Shown piece after piece: positions 48,068 through 56,942 of a stretch of DNA of 60,994 nucleotides. Made by a program: the position numbers and the translations under genes. The first letter of the stretch is position 1. Each line of letters starts with the position of its first letter. Origin of the DNA: Thiotrichaceae bacterium. Lineage in GTDB: Bacteria > Pseudomonadota > Gammaproteobacteria > Beggiatoales > Beggiatoaceae. The notes under the pieces are model-generated. The model did no database searches. It worked only from the letters and a program-made list of their open reading frames with translations, and was not told where the DNA came from. The stretch covers positions 1 through 60,994 of the forward strand of contig JALXAQ010000135.1 in the NCBI GenBank assembly GCA_026991885.1. Reading direction: 5' to 3'.

Positions 48068-50380
48068 TTATTTCTCTCCATAATAGCTTTTATAATAGCC
48101 GTAGTAATTTTTTCCATATCCATATCCATATCCATAGTATTTTGAAGGCTTATGGATATCAAGCTGATTTAAAACCAGATGATGTACTGGTGCTTTGACT
48201 TGACGCAAGCGTTTCAGACCTTCCCGTACCAGTTGATAGGGGGTGGCATTCGCCTTGACGACATATAGCACGCCGCTGGCATATTTCGCTAGTACTAAAG
48301 CATCACTGACTGCTATGGTGGGAGCACTGTCAATGACAATATACTCATATTCTTGAGAAAGCTGCTCTAAAAGTTCTCCAAAACGTGAAGAGGAAAGCAA
48401 ATCGAGTGGGTTAGGTGGCACCACTCCGCTGGGTATGATATCAACATTTCTCCCATCTTGGCTTAGACGATCATCAATACACTCATCTAAATTCCGCTCC
48501 CCTGTGACCAGATCAGATAATCCGGGCGCGTCGTCATCTAATGCCAGTGACTTAGCTATGCTAGGCCGACGCATATCCGCATCAATCAGCAAGGTTTTGG
48601 CCATTTGCCCTAGCGCAAAGGCTTGGTTGATAGCAAAGGTGGTTTTCCCTTCGTTTGGAATAGAAGAAGTGACAATTAACACCTTATGTTTGCTGTCAAG
48701 ATTAGATAACATAATACCAGTACGGGCGGTGCGGACAGATTCGGCAAATGCCGATTTGGGCTCCTTCAAAAACATCCACATGGCCTTCATTTTGTCGTCT
48801 GTCTTGGCTATTTTGAGCTTTGGCAAGGCCGTTAACAACGGTAATCCCAATTTTTGTTCTATATCTTCAGGATTTTTGAGTGTGTTATCAAGATATTCAA
48901 GGAAAAACGCTAACAGTGTCGAAAAGAGCAAACCTAAGATTAAACTGATAACTACGATCCGTTTTTTTTGAGGCTTATAAGGTATGGAGGCTATGATCGC
49001 CGGTTCGATTACTCGCCCCACCGTTGATTGTAGTGCTTGTACGTCTTGCGAGGCATCCGTTTCCTTAAAGCGGGTAAAAAATAAGTCATACAGTTTACGG
49101 TTGACCTCAACCTCTCTCTCTAGTGCGCTTAATTGGTATTCTTTTCGGTTAATGGCTTGAATTTGCTTCTTATTTTGTTCCAAAATGTTTTCAAGGGTTT
49201 TCACATTGGCCCGAGCCAGATCATATTCTTTGGTAATTCTATCAACTGCCCGTCGAATTTGCGTGGCAATATGTTTTTTTGTTGCCTTGAGTTCTGCTTG
49301 TGCTGCGACAATTTGAGGATGTTTTTGTCCATAACGCTCACGGAGTTCAGAAATTTTTCTGGCGGCTTCCAATTCTGCTTGTTTTAGGTTTTGTATCAGA
49401 GGATGATTAACAATGGCTGGAATAGATTCAAAAGCACTAGGGGACTGACCTCGGAGTTTTTGTACTTGTTTGTACACATTTTCAACTTTGGCGAGTTGCA
49501 GGTGGGCCTCAACTAAGGTGCCTGCCGTTTCTTCAATCTGTTTGGTCGCAAGCGTTTTGACCCCAGATACATTGACGAGACCCCGACTTTCTATATATTC
49601 TTGTAGCGTTTTTTCAGATTCGCCCAGTTTTTTGCGTAATCCTTCTAAGCGTTTAGTCAACCACCCTGCGGCTTTATTGGTCATTGCCAATTTAGCCTCC
49701 AGATCGTTTTCAATATAAATTTCTGCCAAAGCATTGGGGACATCAGCGGCTAATTTGGGATCGGTCGATTCAAAGCTGATCGCTACTAATTGACTATTAC
49801 GCACAGCTTGAACGCTTAAATTCTCCATAACGCCCTCAACGACAGCATTACGCCTACCTTTTTTTTCATCAGCAGTCGTCGTAGGAGTGGCCTTATCAGG
49901 AGCAGGTGGCGACCAGACACCAGGGAGCCAAGAGGAACCCGATTGCTGTGCTGTATCTTTTGCCTGATGAGGCTTTAGGAGATTGAGCTTATCGACCAAT
50001 TTTTCCGCTAAAACTCGGGATTTTAGGATCTTCAACTGAGTCTGATAATAGGCTTGCGTGCGCGAACCAAGGCCATAAATTTCTTTAATAGAAATAACAT
50101 TAGCTTGGTTAAATTCGATGAGCAACAAAGCCGTGGAACGATAAATATGTGGTAACGAAGCTGTCTTTAAGGCAGTAAATAAACCAATCAATATTGTTAG
50201 GCCTAAAATTATCCATTTATGTTTATTGATGGTATGCCCATAAGTTCTAAAATCAAATTTCTTTTCTTTTGTATCGTTTTCAGTCGCAGATTTTTCCTGT
50301 CCGTCACCAACAATAAGGATTTGACTGCCAGCAGGAATCTGCACAGAACTATTGGCGGTTTGTTTTTCATCGTTATTCAT
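48068..50380 (-). CDS. Wzc-like polysaccharide co-polymerase / tyrosine autokinase (copy 2)
   Basis: 770 residues, same layout as the copy at 1761-4004: membrane helix (WIILGLTILIGLFTALK), long coiled coil, second helix, then BY-kinase with Walker A SSIPNEGKTT, Walker A' LLIDADMRRPS and Walker B YIVIDSAP, and a C-terminal tyrosine cluster (YYGYGYGYGKNYYGYYKSYY). The two are clearly paralogues. It is the first gene of the minus-strand assembly locus, divergent from rluD. The window shows no second Wza-like gene next to it. Confidence 0.93.
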   Translation of the reverse strand: MNNDEKQTANSSVQIPAGSQILIVGDGQEKSATENDTKEKKFDFRTYGHTINKHKWIILGLTILIGLFTALKTASLPHIYRSTALLLIEFNQANVISIKEIYGLGSRTQAYYQTQLKILKSRVLAEKLVDKLNLLKPHQAKDTAQQSGSSWLPGVWSPPAPDKATPTTTADEKKGRRNAVVEGVMENLSVQAVRNSQLVAISFESTDPKLAADVPNALAEIYIENDLEAKLAMTNKAAGWLTKRLEGLRKKLGESEKTLQEYIESRGLVNVSGVKTLATKQIEETAGTLVEAHLQLAKVENVYKQVQKLRGQSPSAFESIPAIVNHPLIQNLKQAELEAARKISELRERYGQKHPQIVAAQAELKATKKHIATQIRRAVDRITKEYDLARANVKTLENILEQNKKQIQAINRKEYQLSALEREVEVNRKLYDLFFTRFKETDASQDVQALQSTVGRVIEPAIIASIPYKPQKKRIVVISLILGLLFSTLLAFFLEYLDNTLKNPEDIEQKLGLPLLTALPKLKIAKTDDKMKAMWMFLKEPKSAFAESVRTARTGIMLSNLDSKHKVLIVTSSIPNEGKTTFAINQAFALGQMAKTLLIDADMRRPSIAKSLALDDDAPGLSDLVTGERNLDECIDDRLSQDGRNVDIIPSGVVPPNPLDLLSSSRFGELLEQLSQEYEYIVIDSAPTIAVSDALVLAKYASGVLYVVKANATPYQLVREGLKRLRQVKAPVHHLVLNQLDIHKPSKYYGYGYGYGKNYYGYYKSYYGEK

Positions 50381-50482
50381 AGGTTTTATAGAAATTTATA
50401 TATATAATACTGTGTTAATCGTTAACGCCTTATAATACATAATACAATATATATTACGCTCATTGTATTTGGGAGTCAAGCA

Positions 50483-51442
50483 ATGCAAAATTTTAATAAA
50501 AAAATTCCACCTGAGATGGCAGGGTACCGTCTTGATAAAGCCCTTGCTGAATTATTTCCGTCCTATTCACGATCACGTTTACAGCAATGGATACGCGATG
50601 GATATGTGTTAGTCAATACTGTACCATGGCGTGCTAAAGATAAAGTTAAAGGCTTTGAGTCAGTACAAGTCTCCGTCCAAGATAAAGAGGAAGTCCCTTG
50701 GAAAGCACAAGTATTGCCCCTCTCCTTGCTTTCCTTGCTTTATGAAGATAAAGATATATTAGTCGTTAATAAACCCGCTGGCTTAGTCGTACATCCTGGA
50801 GCGGGTAATCAAGATAACACATTGGTTAATGCCTTGCTATACCATGCACCTGAATTGGCACTGTTACCCCGTGCTGGCATTATTCACCGTCTTGATAAAG
50901 ATACCAGCGGCGTGTTAGTGGTGGCGCGTAATTTAGCCGCGCATACACATTTGGTGACACAATTGCAAGCGAGGGCATTTATGAGAAAATATCAAGCAAT
51001 CGTCACGGGGGTATTAGTTGCGGGGGGCACGGTGGATGCTCCGATAGGGCGGCATCCAAAGCAGCGCATTCGTATGGCAGTGGTAGAAAACGGCAAACCG
51101 GCTATCACTCATTATCGTGTTATCCAACGTTACCGCGCTCATACTCATATTCGTGTGCAATTGGAGACGGGACGTACCCATCAAATTCGTGTTCATCTCG
51201 CCTATAAGCATTATCCAGTGTTAGGTGATCCTGTGTATGGGGGACGCTTGCAAATACCATCCGCGAGTAGTGATACGTTTAAAAAAACTTTGCGGACATT
51301 CCAACGTCAAGCTTTACACGCAGCAGAGTTGGGAATTATTCATCCTAATAGTGGTGAATGGGTGCAATGGGCTGCGCCCTTGCCTGATGATATGCAAATG
51401 TTATTGGCGGCACTTGAGAAGGATAGACAAGAACATGCTTAA
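50483..51442 (+). CDS. rluD: 23S rRNA pseudouridine synthase RluD
   Basis: 319 residues. An N-terminal S4 RNA-binding domain (RLDKALAELFPSYSRSRLQQWI) and a catalytic domain with the family motif IIHRLDKDTSGVLVVA, whose Asp is the nucleophile. GGGAG precedes the ATG. RluD modifies helix 69 of 23S rRNA. The pgeF start lies inside its last codons, the common rluD-yfiH order. Confidence 0.97.
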   Translation: MQNFNKKIPPEMAGYRLDKALAELFPSYSRSRLQQWIRDGYVLVNTVPWRAKDKVKGFESVQVSVQDKEEVPWKAQVLPLSLLSLLYEDKDILVVNKPAGLVVHPGAGNQDNTLVNALLYHAPELALLPRAGIIHRLDKDTSGVLVVARNLAAHTHLVTQLQARAFMRKYQAIVTGVLVAGGTVDAPIGRHPKQRIRMAVVENGKPAITHYRVIQRYRAHTHIRVQLETGRTHQIRVHLAYKHYPVLGDPVYGGRLQIPSASSDTFKKTLRTFQRQALHAAELGIIHPNSGEWVQWAAPLPDDMQMLLAALEKDRQEHA

Positions 51443-52163
51443 TTTAATCACGCCAATTTGGCCAGCACCACCACAAGTCAAGGCTTACTCAACAACTCGT
51501 TGTGGCGGCTATTCAAAGCCACCATACCATGGTTTAAATTTAGCCGATCATGTTGGTGATGAGGCGGTAGCGGCTAATCGTGCGCTGCTTGTCCAAAGCC
51601 TTCAATTGCCCTCAGAACCGGTATGGCTTAAACAAGTTCATGGTATTCATACAGTTACAGCTAGTCCGGCACATACCAACTGCGCTGCCGATGCCAGCAT
51701 GGCTACACAAACTGGACAAGTCTGTGTTGTCCTCACAGCGGATTGTTTGCCCGTGTTATTTTGTGATCGGGCTGGCAGTTGTGTTGCAGCCGTTCATGCG
51801 GGATGGCGTGGTCTCGCTGGTGGCATTTTGGAGGCTACTTTGCAGCGTTTGCCTGCTCAAGATATTTTAGTATGGTTAGGACCCGCTATTGGTCCTCAGG
51901 CTTTTGAGGTGGGCGAGGAGGTGCGAGCGGCTTTTATGGATTTTCTGCCACAAGCGGCGGATGCGTTTATCCCAAGTCGTAACGGTCATTGGCTGGCGGA
52001 TTTGTATTTGCTTGCCCGTCAACGTCTGGCTCATCAAGGTGTTACGGCAGTATTTGGGGGGAATTTTTGTACTTATATGGATGTAGAACGTTTTTATTCC
52101 TATCGGCGCGACAAGGTGACGGGGCGGATGGCAAGTTTGATTTGGTTAAACGGTAAAAAATAA
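51435..52163 (+). CDS. pgeF: Peptidoglycan-editing factor PgeF (YfiH, multicopper-laccase-like)
   Basis: 242 residues from the ATG at 51435, overlapping rluD by eight bases; a longer frame to 51225 is a read-through of the rluD region and is rejected. Metal-site residues appear in KQVHGIHTV, LTADCLPVLF and AAVHAGWRGLAGGI. YfiH/PgeF proteins remove misplaced L-Ser from peptidoglycan precursors. Confidence 0.95.
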   Translation: MLNLITPIWPAPPQVKAYSTTRCGGYSKPPYHGLNLADHVGDEAVAANRALLVQSLQLPSEPVWLKQVHGIHTVTASPAHTNCAADASMATQTGQVCVVLTADCLPVLFCDRAGSCVAAVHAGWRGLAGGILEATLQRLPAQDILVWLGPAIGPQAFEVGEEVRAAFMDFLPQAADAFIPSRNGHWLADLYLLARQRLAHQGVTAVFGGNFCTYMDVERFYSYRRDKVTGRMASLIWLNGKK

Positions 52164-52378
52164 GAGACAAGCGGTGTTTTGGCAAGCCTGCTGGTCATTC
52201 TAATTTCCTATAAAATCAGTTTATTAAATATACACAATGATAATAAACTTTAATTTTATAATACAACAGACTAATTTTATTTGAAGTATAGATTAATTTC
52301 TCAAAATGTTCTATTGTAATCTGTAAAGCAGAATATTCTATTACCCCATGTGGGTAAAACATCAGGAGTACAGATTCT

Positions 52379-53440
52379 ATGTTAGAACGTATTATTTCCA
52401 ATACGGATGGATTTCTCATCGAGCGCAATTTTCAAAAAATTTTGCCAAACGCATTCCACGTACCAAATGTCAGGCAATATCGTCAACGATCTGTAGATGA
52501 ACGGGTTTCCTTAGAATTACTAGAGTGTAGCGTCCAAGGAGATATTCGAGCAAATGTGCCAAGTCAGATAGTACAGACTCTCCAAGGGCATGAGGATTGG
52601 GTCAATTCTATTGCTTTGAGTCCTGATGGAGAAATTATCGCCTCTGGAAGCGAGGACACTACTATCAAGCTATGGGATATGAGTACGGGCAAGCTCTTGC
52701 GTACTTTAAAAAATCGCTGGTGGCGAAAAGGGCATCAAACAGCCGTGTTATCTGTTGCCTTTAGTCAGGATGGATGTCTCCTAATATCGGGGAGCGATGA
52801 TAACACTATTAAAATATGGGAAGTGAGTACAGGTAGACTACTCTACACCCTGCAAAAAGAAAAAATGTGGGTGAATTCGATCTCCTTTAGTCCTGACGGA
52901 CGTACCTTCGCATCGACAGACGATGCCTTCATCAGGTTGTGGGAATTGAGGACAGGTAAACTACTGTTGGAGCTGTGTGGACTAAATACTGTTACTTTCA
53001 GTCCCGATGGTAGCACTCTCGTTGCCGGCACTGTGAATAACACGGTTAAGTTGTGGGATGTCAAGACGGGTAAAGAAATCCGCACTTTAAAAAGGCATAA
53101 TAAATATGTGAGTTATTTACGTTTCAGCCCTGATGGACGTACACTGGCATCAGGTAGTGATGATAATACGATCAAGTTGTGGGATGTGAGTACGGGTAAA
53201 ATGCTGGCTACTTTGGAAGGGCATTGGCATTCCGTGTGTTTTCTCGTTTTTCATCCAAACGGACAGATGTTGGCTTCTGCCAGTTGTGATAAAAGCATTA
53301 AGTTGTGGGATCTCAATAGTCACAAAGTGCTGGCTACCTTGCAAGGGCATGATTGCATGGTGAAATCTCTTGCTTTTTGTCCTGGTGGAGGTACGCTAGT
53401 TTCGGCAAGTGAAGATAAGACTATTAAGGTTTGGCAATAA
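52379..53440 (+). CDS. Seven-blade WD40 repeat protein
   Basis: 353 residues. After about 65 non-repeat residues come seven WD40 repeats, each with SPDG or FSPDG and ending in IKLWD or a variant, last IKVWQ. Seven repeats make one closed propeller, so the protein looks complete. AGGAGT lies ten bases before the ATG. There is no signal peptide or added effector domain. It probably serves as a cytoplasmic scaffold; partners unknown. Confidence 0.9.
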   Translation: MLERIISNTDGFLIERNFQKILPNAFHVPNVRQYRQRSVDERVSLELLECSVQGDIRANVPSQIVQTLQGHEDWVNSIALSPDGEIIASGSEDTTIKLWDMSTGKLLRTLKNRWWRKGHQTAVLSVAFSQDGCLLISGSDDNTIKIWEVSTGRLLYTLQKEKMWVNSISFSPDGRTFASTDDAFIRLWELRTGKLLLELCGLNTVTFSPDGSTLVAGTVNNTVKLWDVKTGKEIRTLKRHNKYVSYLRFSPDGRTLASGSDDNTIKLWDVSTGKMLATLEGHWHSVCFLVFHPNGQMLASASCDKSIKLWDLNSHKVLATLQGHDCMVKSLAFCPGGGTLVSASEDKTIKVWQ

Positions 53441-53473
53441 GTATATTTGAACGTTGTTTAATAGTTGGTAGGC

Positions 53474-53496
53474 GTCCAAGATAAATCTTGGACTCC
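53474..53496. repeat. Family A palindrome after the WD40 gene
   Basis: Perfect arms GTCCAAGA and TCTTGGAC, then TCC, 33 bases past the WD40 stop codon. Confidence 0.9.
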
Positions 53497-53631
53497 TAGC
53501 CGTATTTCAGATAAAAATGACCATTCGTCGGTTATCTAAAATTCGAGACTGATTTTTTTTTATTTTTTTATTATATTTAATAATAAGTCATTTTTTTGCC
53601 TAAGTGTGGCGCACGAAAAGATAACGCAATT

Positions 53632-54138
53632 ATGTCTATAAATCAAAGCACGGTAACTGATAGCAACCGGACAGTTGATGAAAACAAAAGATCTCTTGAA
53701 GAACGCCTTATGCATCTTGAAGAGGCTCATAAAATCACCCGTTCACAAATATCTCGGCTCAGCCAAGCTAAATCAGAAGTTTTACGTTTAAAAATCCAGG
53801 TGGAAAAAAGTGCAGCTAGCTCGGCTAAAAGACACGATATCGATGAACCCCAACTAGAAATTACTAAGTTGAGTAAATTAATTAAGAAAAAAGATGAGGA
53901 ATACCAAACTCTTCATAAAAAAATTATTAACATCACTAAACAAGCCCAAAAAGACTCTGACTTATTCAGGAAACAACTTGAGGAGGTACAGGACAAAGTA
54001 AAACTATTGGAAAAAGAAAAAGTGAGGTTATTACGTGGTAGCAGAGATAATTTTTTGAAGGGAATATTGGTAGGTTTGGTGTTCAGTATTTTTATAGCGG
54101 CATTGGCTATGGGGGCAAAGTACGTCTTGTATTTTTGA
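53632..54138 (+). CDS. Coiled-coil protein with C-terminal membrane anchor
   Basis: 168 residues from the ATG at 53632; a TTG at 53596 could extend it by 12. Nearly all of it is charged coiled coil (ERLMHLEEAHKITRSQISRL, then QEEVQDKVKLLEKEK-like heptads), and it ends in one membrane helix (GILVGLVFSIFIAALAMGA) with a short tail. This is a tail-anchored inner-membrane layout facing the cytoplasm. No family recognised. A family B terminator follows. Confidence 0.75.
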   Translation: MSINQSTVTDSNRTVDENKRSLEERLMHLEEAHKITRSQISRLSQAKSEVLRLKIQVEKSAASSAKRHDIDEPQLEITKLSKLIKKKDEEYQTLHKKIINITKQAQKDSDLFRKQLEEVQDKVKLLEKEKVRLLRGSRDNFLKGILVGLVFSIFIAALAMGAKYVLYF

Positions 54139-54174
54139 TCATAATAGGATTTGTTTGGTGTTGTAAAACGCCTT

Positions 54175-54209
54175 AAAAATCCTATTTCTTGAAGAAATAG
54201 GATTTTTTT
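54175..54209. terminator. Family B palindrome, copy 4, bidirectional terminator
   Basis: Stem AAAAATCCTATTTCTT / AAGAAATAGGATTTTT with a T run at the plus-strand end and an A run at the other. It lies between the convergent coiled-coil gene and dndA and could end both transcripts. A fragment, AATAGGATTTG, lies at 54143. Confidence 0.75.
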
Positions 54210-54215
54210 GTATTA

Positions 54216-54236
54216 TAACTGATAACTGATAACTTA
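54216..54236. repeat. TAACTGA heptamer array, downstream side of dndA
   Basis: Two exact TAACTGA units and a third TAACTTA. The dndA stop codon (54234-54236) is inside the third unit. Confidence 0.88.
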
Positions 54237-55361
54237 ACTAAGAACTCGATTTAAACATTTAACAATTTCAGCCCAGTTCACTTGTTCAGTCCGATGGCAC
54301 CAAGACAGCCGTAATGATCCTTGTATTTCTCCCATTGCTTTGAGCACATGACTCGGCGTATAGCTAGAAGAAGTACAAGCTGAGCCATTGGAAATGGCGA
54401 CAAGCCCTTTTAATGCCAGCATAGCCGCTTCAGAGTCAAGTCCATCAACAGAAAAGTTAATCACATGGGGTAAGCAACGCGCTGGCTCACCATGAATCAC
54501 CGGCTTTAAGGGTGCTAATCCTTCTAAAACTTGGTCACGAAAAACGCGACAAATATTGGCACGTTTTTCAGCTTGCTTTAGTGCAAGCTCAGTTGCTACG
54601 CCAAATCCAACAATTAAATGTACTGGCAAAGTACCTGGTCTTAATCCCCGTTCTTGTCCTCCACCGTACATCAGTGGTGTTAGCGGCACTTTCTGATAAG
54701 CACGACGACGCACAATCAACGTTCCGACACCTTTAGGGCCATAAATTTTATGGCTACTGGCACTGATCAAATCGATACGTGGATGGCGCAGTGTCGGCAT
54801 ATCTTTACCAAATCCTTGTGCCGCATCAACATGAAAATAAGCTGGATGCGTTGCGAGCCGTTCTGCAATTTCAGCTAGGGGTTGAATAATCCCCGTTTCA
54901 TTATTAACATGCATCACTGATACCAGCAAAGTGTCATCCCTGACGGCATCTTTAATCGCATCGGGTTCAACCCAACCACCCTTGGTGGGCGGCACGAGGG
55001 TGACATCAAATCCATTTTTTTTGAGTATTGCTAATGGCTCTAACACCGCTTTATGTTCAATTTGGGTGCTAACAATATGTTTTTTAGCATTTTGTTCACC
55101 ATAGGTTTTGAGACCTAAAATAGCTAAGTTATTACTCTCGGTAGCACCGCTGGTAAAAATCACTTCTTCACGGCTGGCAGCCACCATTTCTGCAATCTTG
55201 TCACGCGCATTTTGAACGGCTTGTTTGGCACGCACCCCAAATTCATGGGTACGACTCCCAGCATTACCAAATTCTGTTGTCATATATTTCAACACCGCGT
55301 CACACACTGCGGGTTCCATCGGCGTTGTTGCATTACAATCGAGATATGTTGTCATAGGCAT
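54234..55361 (-). CDS. dndA: Cysteine desulfurase of the phosphorothioation system
   Basis: 375 residues from the ATG at 55361 (a second ATG lies two codons later); the frame reaches 55424, but those codons are a TAACTGA array. PLP-dependent NifS/IscS fold: YLDCNATTPMEP, TSGATESNNLAILG, EHKAVLEPL, the PLP-binding Lys in SASSHKIYGPKG, and the persulfide Cys in SNGSACTSSSYTPSHVL, close to DndA enzymes. It supplies sulfur to DndC. It is divergent from dndC, as dndA is from dndBCDE in Streptomyces. Confidence 0.93.
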   Translation of the reverse strand: MPMTTYLDCNATTPMEPAVCDAVLKYMTTEFGNAGSRTHEFGVRAKQAVQNARDKIAEMVAASREEVIFTSGATESNNLAILGLKTYGEQNAKKHIVSTQIEHKAVLEPLAILKKNGFDVTLVPPTKGGWVEPDAIKDAVRDDTLLVSVMHVNNETGIIQPLAEIAERLATHPAYFHVDAAQGFGKDMPTLRHPRIDLISASSHKIYGPKGVGTLIVRRRAYQKVPLTPLMYGGGQERGLRPGTLPVHLIVGFGVATELALKQAEKRANICRVFRDQVLEGLAPLKPVIHGEPARCLPHVINFSVDGLDSEAAMLALKGLVAISNGSACTSSSYTPSHVLKAMGEIQGSLRLSWCHRTEQVNWAEIVKCLNRVLS

Positions 55362-55399
55362 GTTAAAATCAATAAAAATTTTTCGTGTGTCCAGCGAAA

Positions 55400-55420
55400 T
55401 AACTGATAACTGATAACTGA
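55400..55420. repeat. TAACTGA heptamer array between dndA and dndC
   Basis: Three exact TAACTGA units in tandem, ending two bases before the dndC ATG at 55423. It holds stop codons in all three plus-strand frames. Its position leaves no room for a Shine-Dalgarno sequence. Confidence 0.95.
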
Positions 55421-55422
55421 TC

Positions 55423-56913
55423 ATGCCAAGTAAAACCGCTTTTTTTCAAGGTTTTAAAAAAACCATCAAAAAACTGATTAAACAAACGCAAGCCCTTTAT
55501 TTAATGGATGAAATTCCTTGGGTTGTTGGCTATAGCGGCGGAAAAGACTCAACGGCAGCCTTGCAAGTGATTTGGTACGCCATTTCTGAGCTTCCCAAAA
55601 ATAAACGTACTAAATCCGTCTACGTTATTAGCACAGATACCTTGGTTGAAAATCCAATTGTCGCTTTGTGGGTTGAACATTCTTTAAAGACGATGAAACA
55701 AGCTGCCATCGACCAAGATTTACCCATCACCCCACATCGTCTCGTCCCAGCAGTGCCCGATCGATTTTGGGTCAATCTCATTGGGCGCGGCTATCCTGCA
55801 CCACGTCCTAAATTTCGTTGGTGTACCAATCGCCTTAAAATTAATCCCTCTAATAATTTTATTAATAGTGTCATTCGAGAAAACGGGCAAGTCATTTTGA
55901 TACTCGGCACCCGCAAAGCGGAAAGTGTAGTACGTGCCGCTAATATGAAAAAACACGAAAAAAACAGTACCAGAGAACAACTCGCAACCAATGCCAGTTT
56001 ACCCAATAGTTGGATTTATACGCCCCTTGCTGATTGGACAAACGATGATGTTTGGATGTACATCACCCAAGTTGAAAATCCCTGGGGATATAACAATAAA
56101 GCACTCCTAAGCATGTATCAAGGCGCAACTGCCGATGGTGAATGTCCTTTAGTGCTTGATACCAGCACACCGAGCTGTGGTGATAGTCGCTTTGGCTGCT
56201 ACGTTTGCACGATGGTTGAACAAGATAAATCTATGCAAGCGATGATTCAAAATGATGAAGAAAAAGAATGGATGCTCCCTTTGATGCTTCTTCGCAATCA
56301 ATGGCTGGATACCAAAGAAGATCGTAAGCATCGTGATTTTCGCAGAATGAATGGCGCTTTAAAACTTTTTGGCGGGCGATTGGTGCATGGACCTTATAAA
56401 CAAGTCTATCGTGAAAAACTGTTAGAGGCAGTATTACAAGCACAACAGGCAGTACAAAAAAATGGCCCCCCTGAAGTCAAAAACCTGACATTGATTACTT
56501 ATCAAGAATTAGAAGAAATACGTCGTATTTGGGTGATGGAAAAACATGAGATTGAAGACATTTTGCCAGGCATTTATGAGCGTGTAATGGGAAAACCCTA
56601 TGAGGGCAAACGCCTAGATGATAATCAAATTTTTCAACCAGAGGATATTAAACTTTTAAAAGAAGTTTGCCAACAAGCAGGCGATGAAGAAAAAATACAT
56701 TTTCAACTTATCCGTGAATTGCTTCACCTTGAACAACAACATCGCACAATGGCACGTCGCGCTGGACTTTATGAGGCACTTGATAAAGCCCTAGAACGTA
56801 ACGCATTTACCAATGCAGAAGAAGCGGAAGAATTTGCATTAAGACGGCAAAGTGCGATAGCCCAAGTGCGGGGGGAAAATGAGCCAGCGGACAATCTACC
56901 ACTTTTTTCATAA
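55423..56913 (+). CDS. dndC: DndC, iron-sulfur sulfurtransferase of DNA phosphorothioation
   Basis: 496 residues. PAPS-reductase-like fold with PP-loop VVGYSGGKDSTAALQV near residue 35, and cysteines for a 4Fe-4S cluster (RWCTNRLK; GECPLVLDTSTPSCGDSRFGC; VCTMV). The N terminus (PSKTAFFQGFKKTIKKLIKQ) fits the family, so the ATG at 55423 is right although it has no Shine-Dalgarno. DndC activates the DNA backbone for sulfur transfer. It is followed by dndD after 29 bases. Confidence 0.96.
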   Translation: MPSKTAFFQGFKKTIKKLIKQTQALYLMDEIPWVVGYSGGKDSTAALQVIWYAISELPKNKRTKSVYVISTDTLVENPIVALWVEHSLKTMKQAAIDQDLPITPHRLVPAVPDRFWVNLIGRGYPAPRPKFRWCTNRLKINPSNNFINSVIRENGQVILILGTRKAESVVRAANMKKHEKNSTREQLATNASLPNSWIYTPLADWTNDDVWMYITQVENPWGYNNKALLSMYQGATADGECPLVLDTSTPSCGDSRFGCYVCTMVEQDKSMQAMIQNDEEKEWMLPLMLLRNQWLDTKEDRKHRDFRRMNGALKLFGGRLVHGPYKQVYREKLLEAVLQAQQAVQKNGPPEVKNLTLITYQELEEIRRIWVMEKHEIEDILPGIYERVMGKPYEGKRLDDNQIFQPEDIKLLKEVCQQAGDEEKIHFQLIRELLHLEQQHRTMARRAGLYEALDKALERNAFTNAEEAEEFALRRQSAIAQVRGENEPADNLPLFS

Positions 56914-56942
56914 CCCCAGGGCGCACAGGATAATTGCTAATA

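Noticed and set aside
16765..50380. Prophage or integrative element carrying the EPS locus
   Set aside because: No integrase, tRNA attachment site, phage structural gene or conjugation gene is visible in the region.
50381..50482. Promoter for rluD at TATAAT (50431-50436)
   Set aside because: A -10-like hexamer is present, but there is no clear -35, and the region is so AT-rich that chance matches are expected.
51225..51434. N-terminal extension of PgeF
   Set aside because: It lies wholly inside rluD in another frame and is unlike the family.
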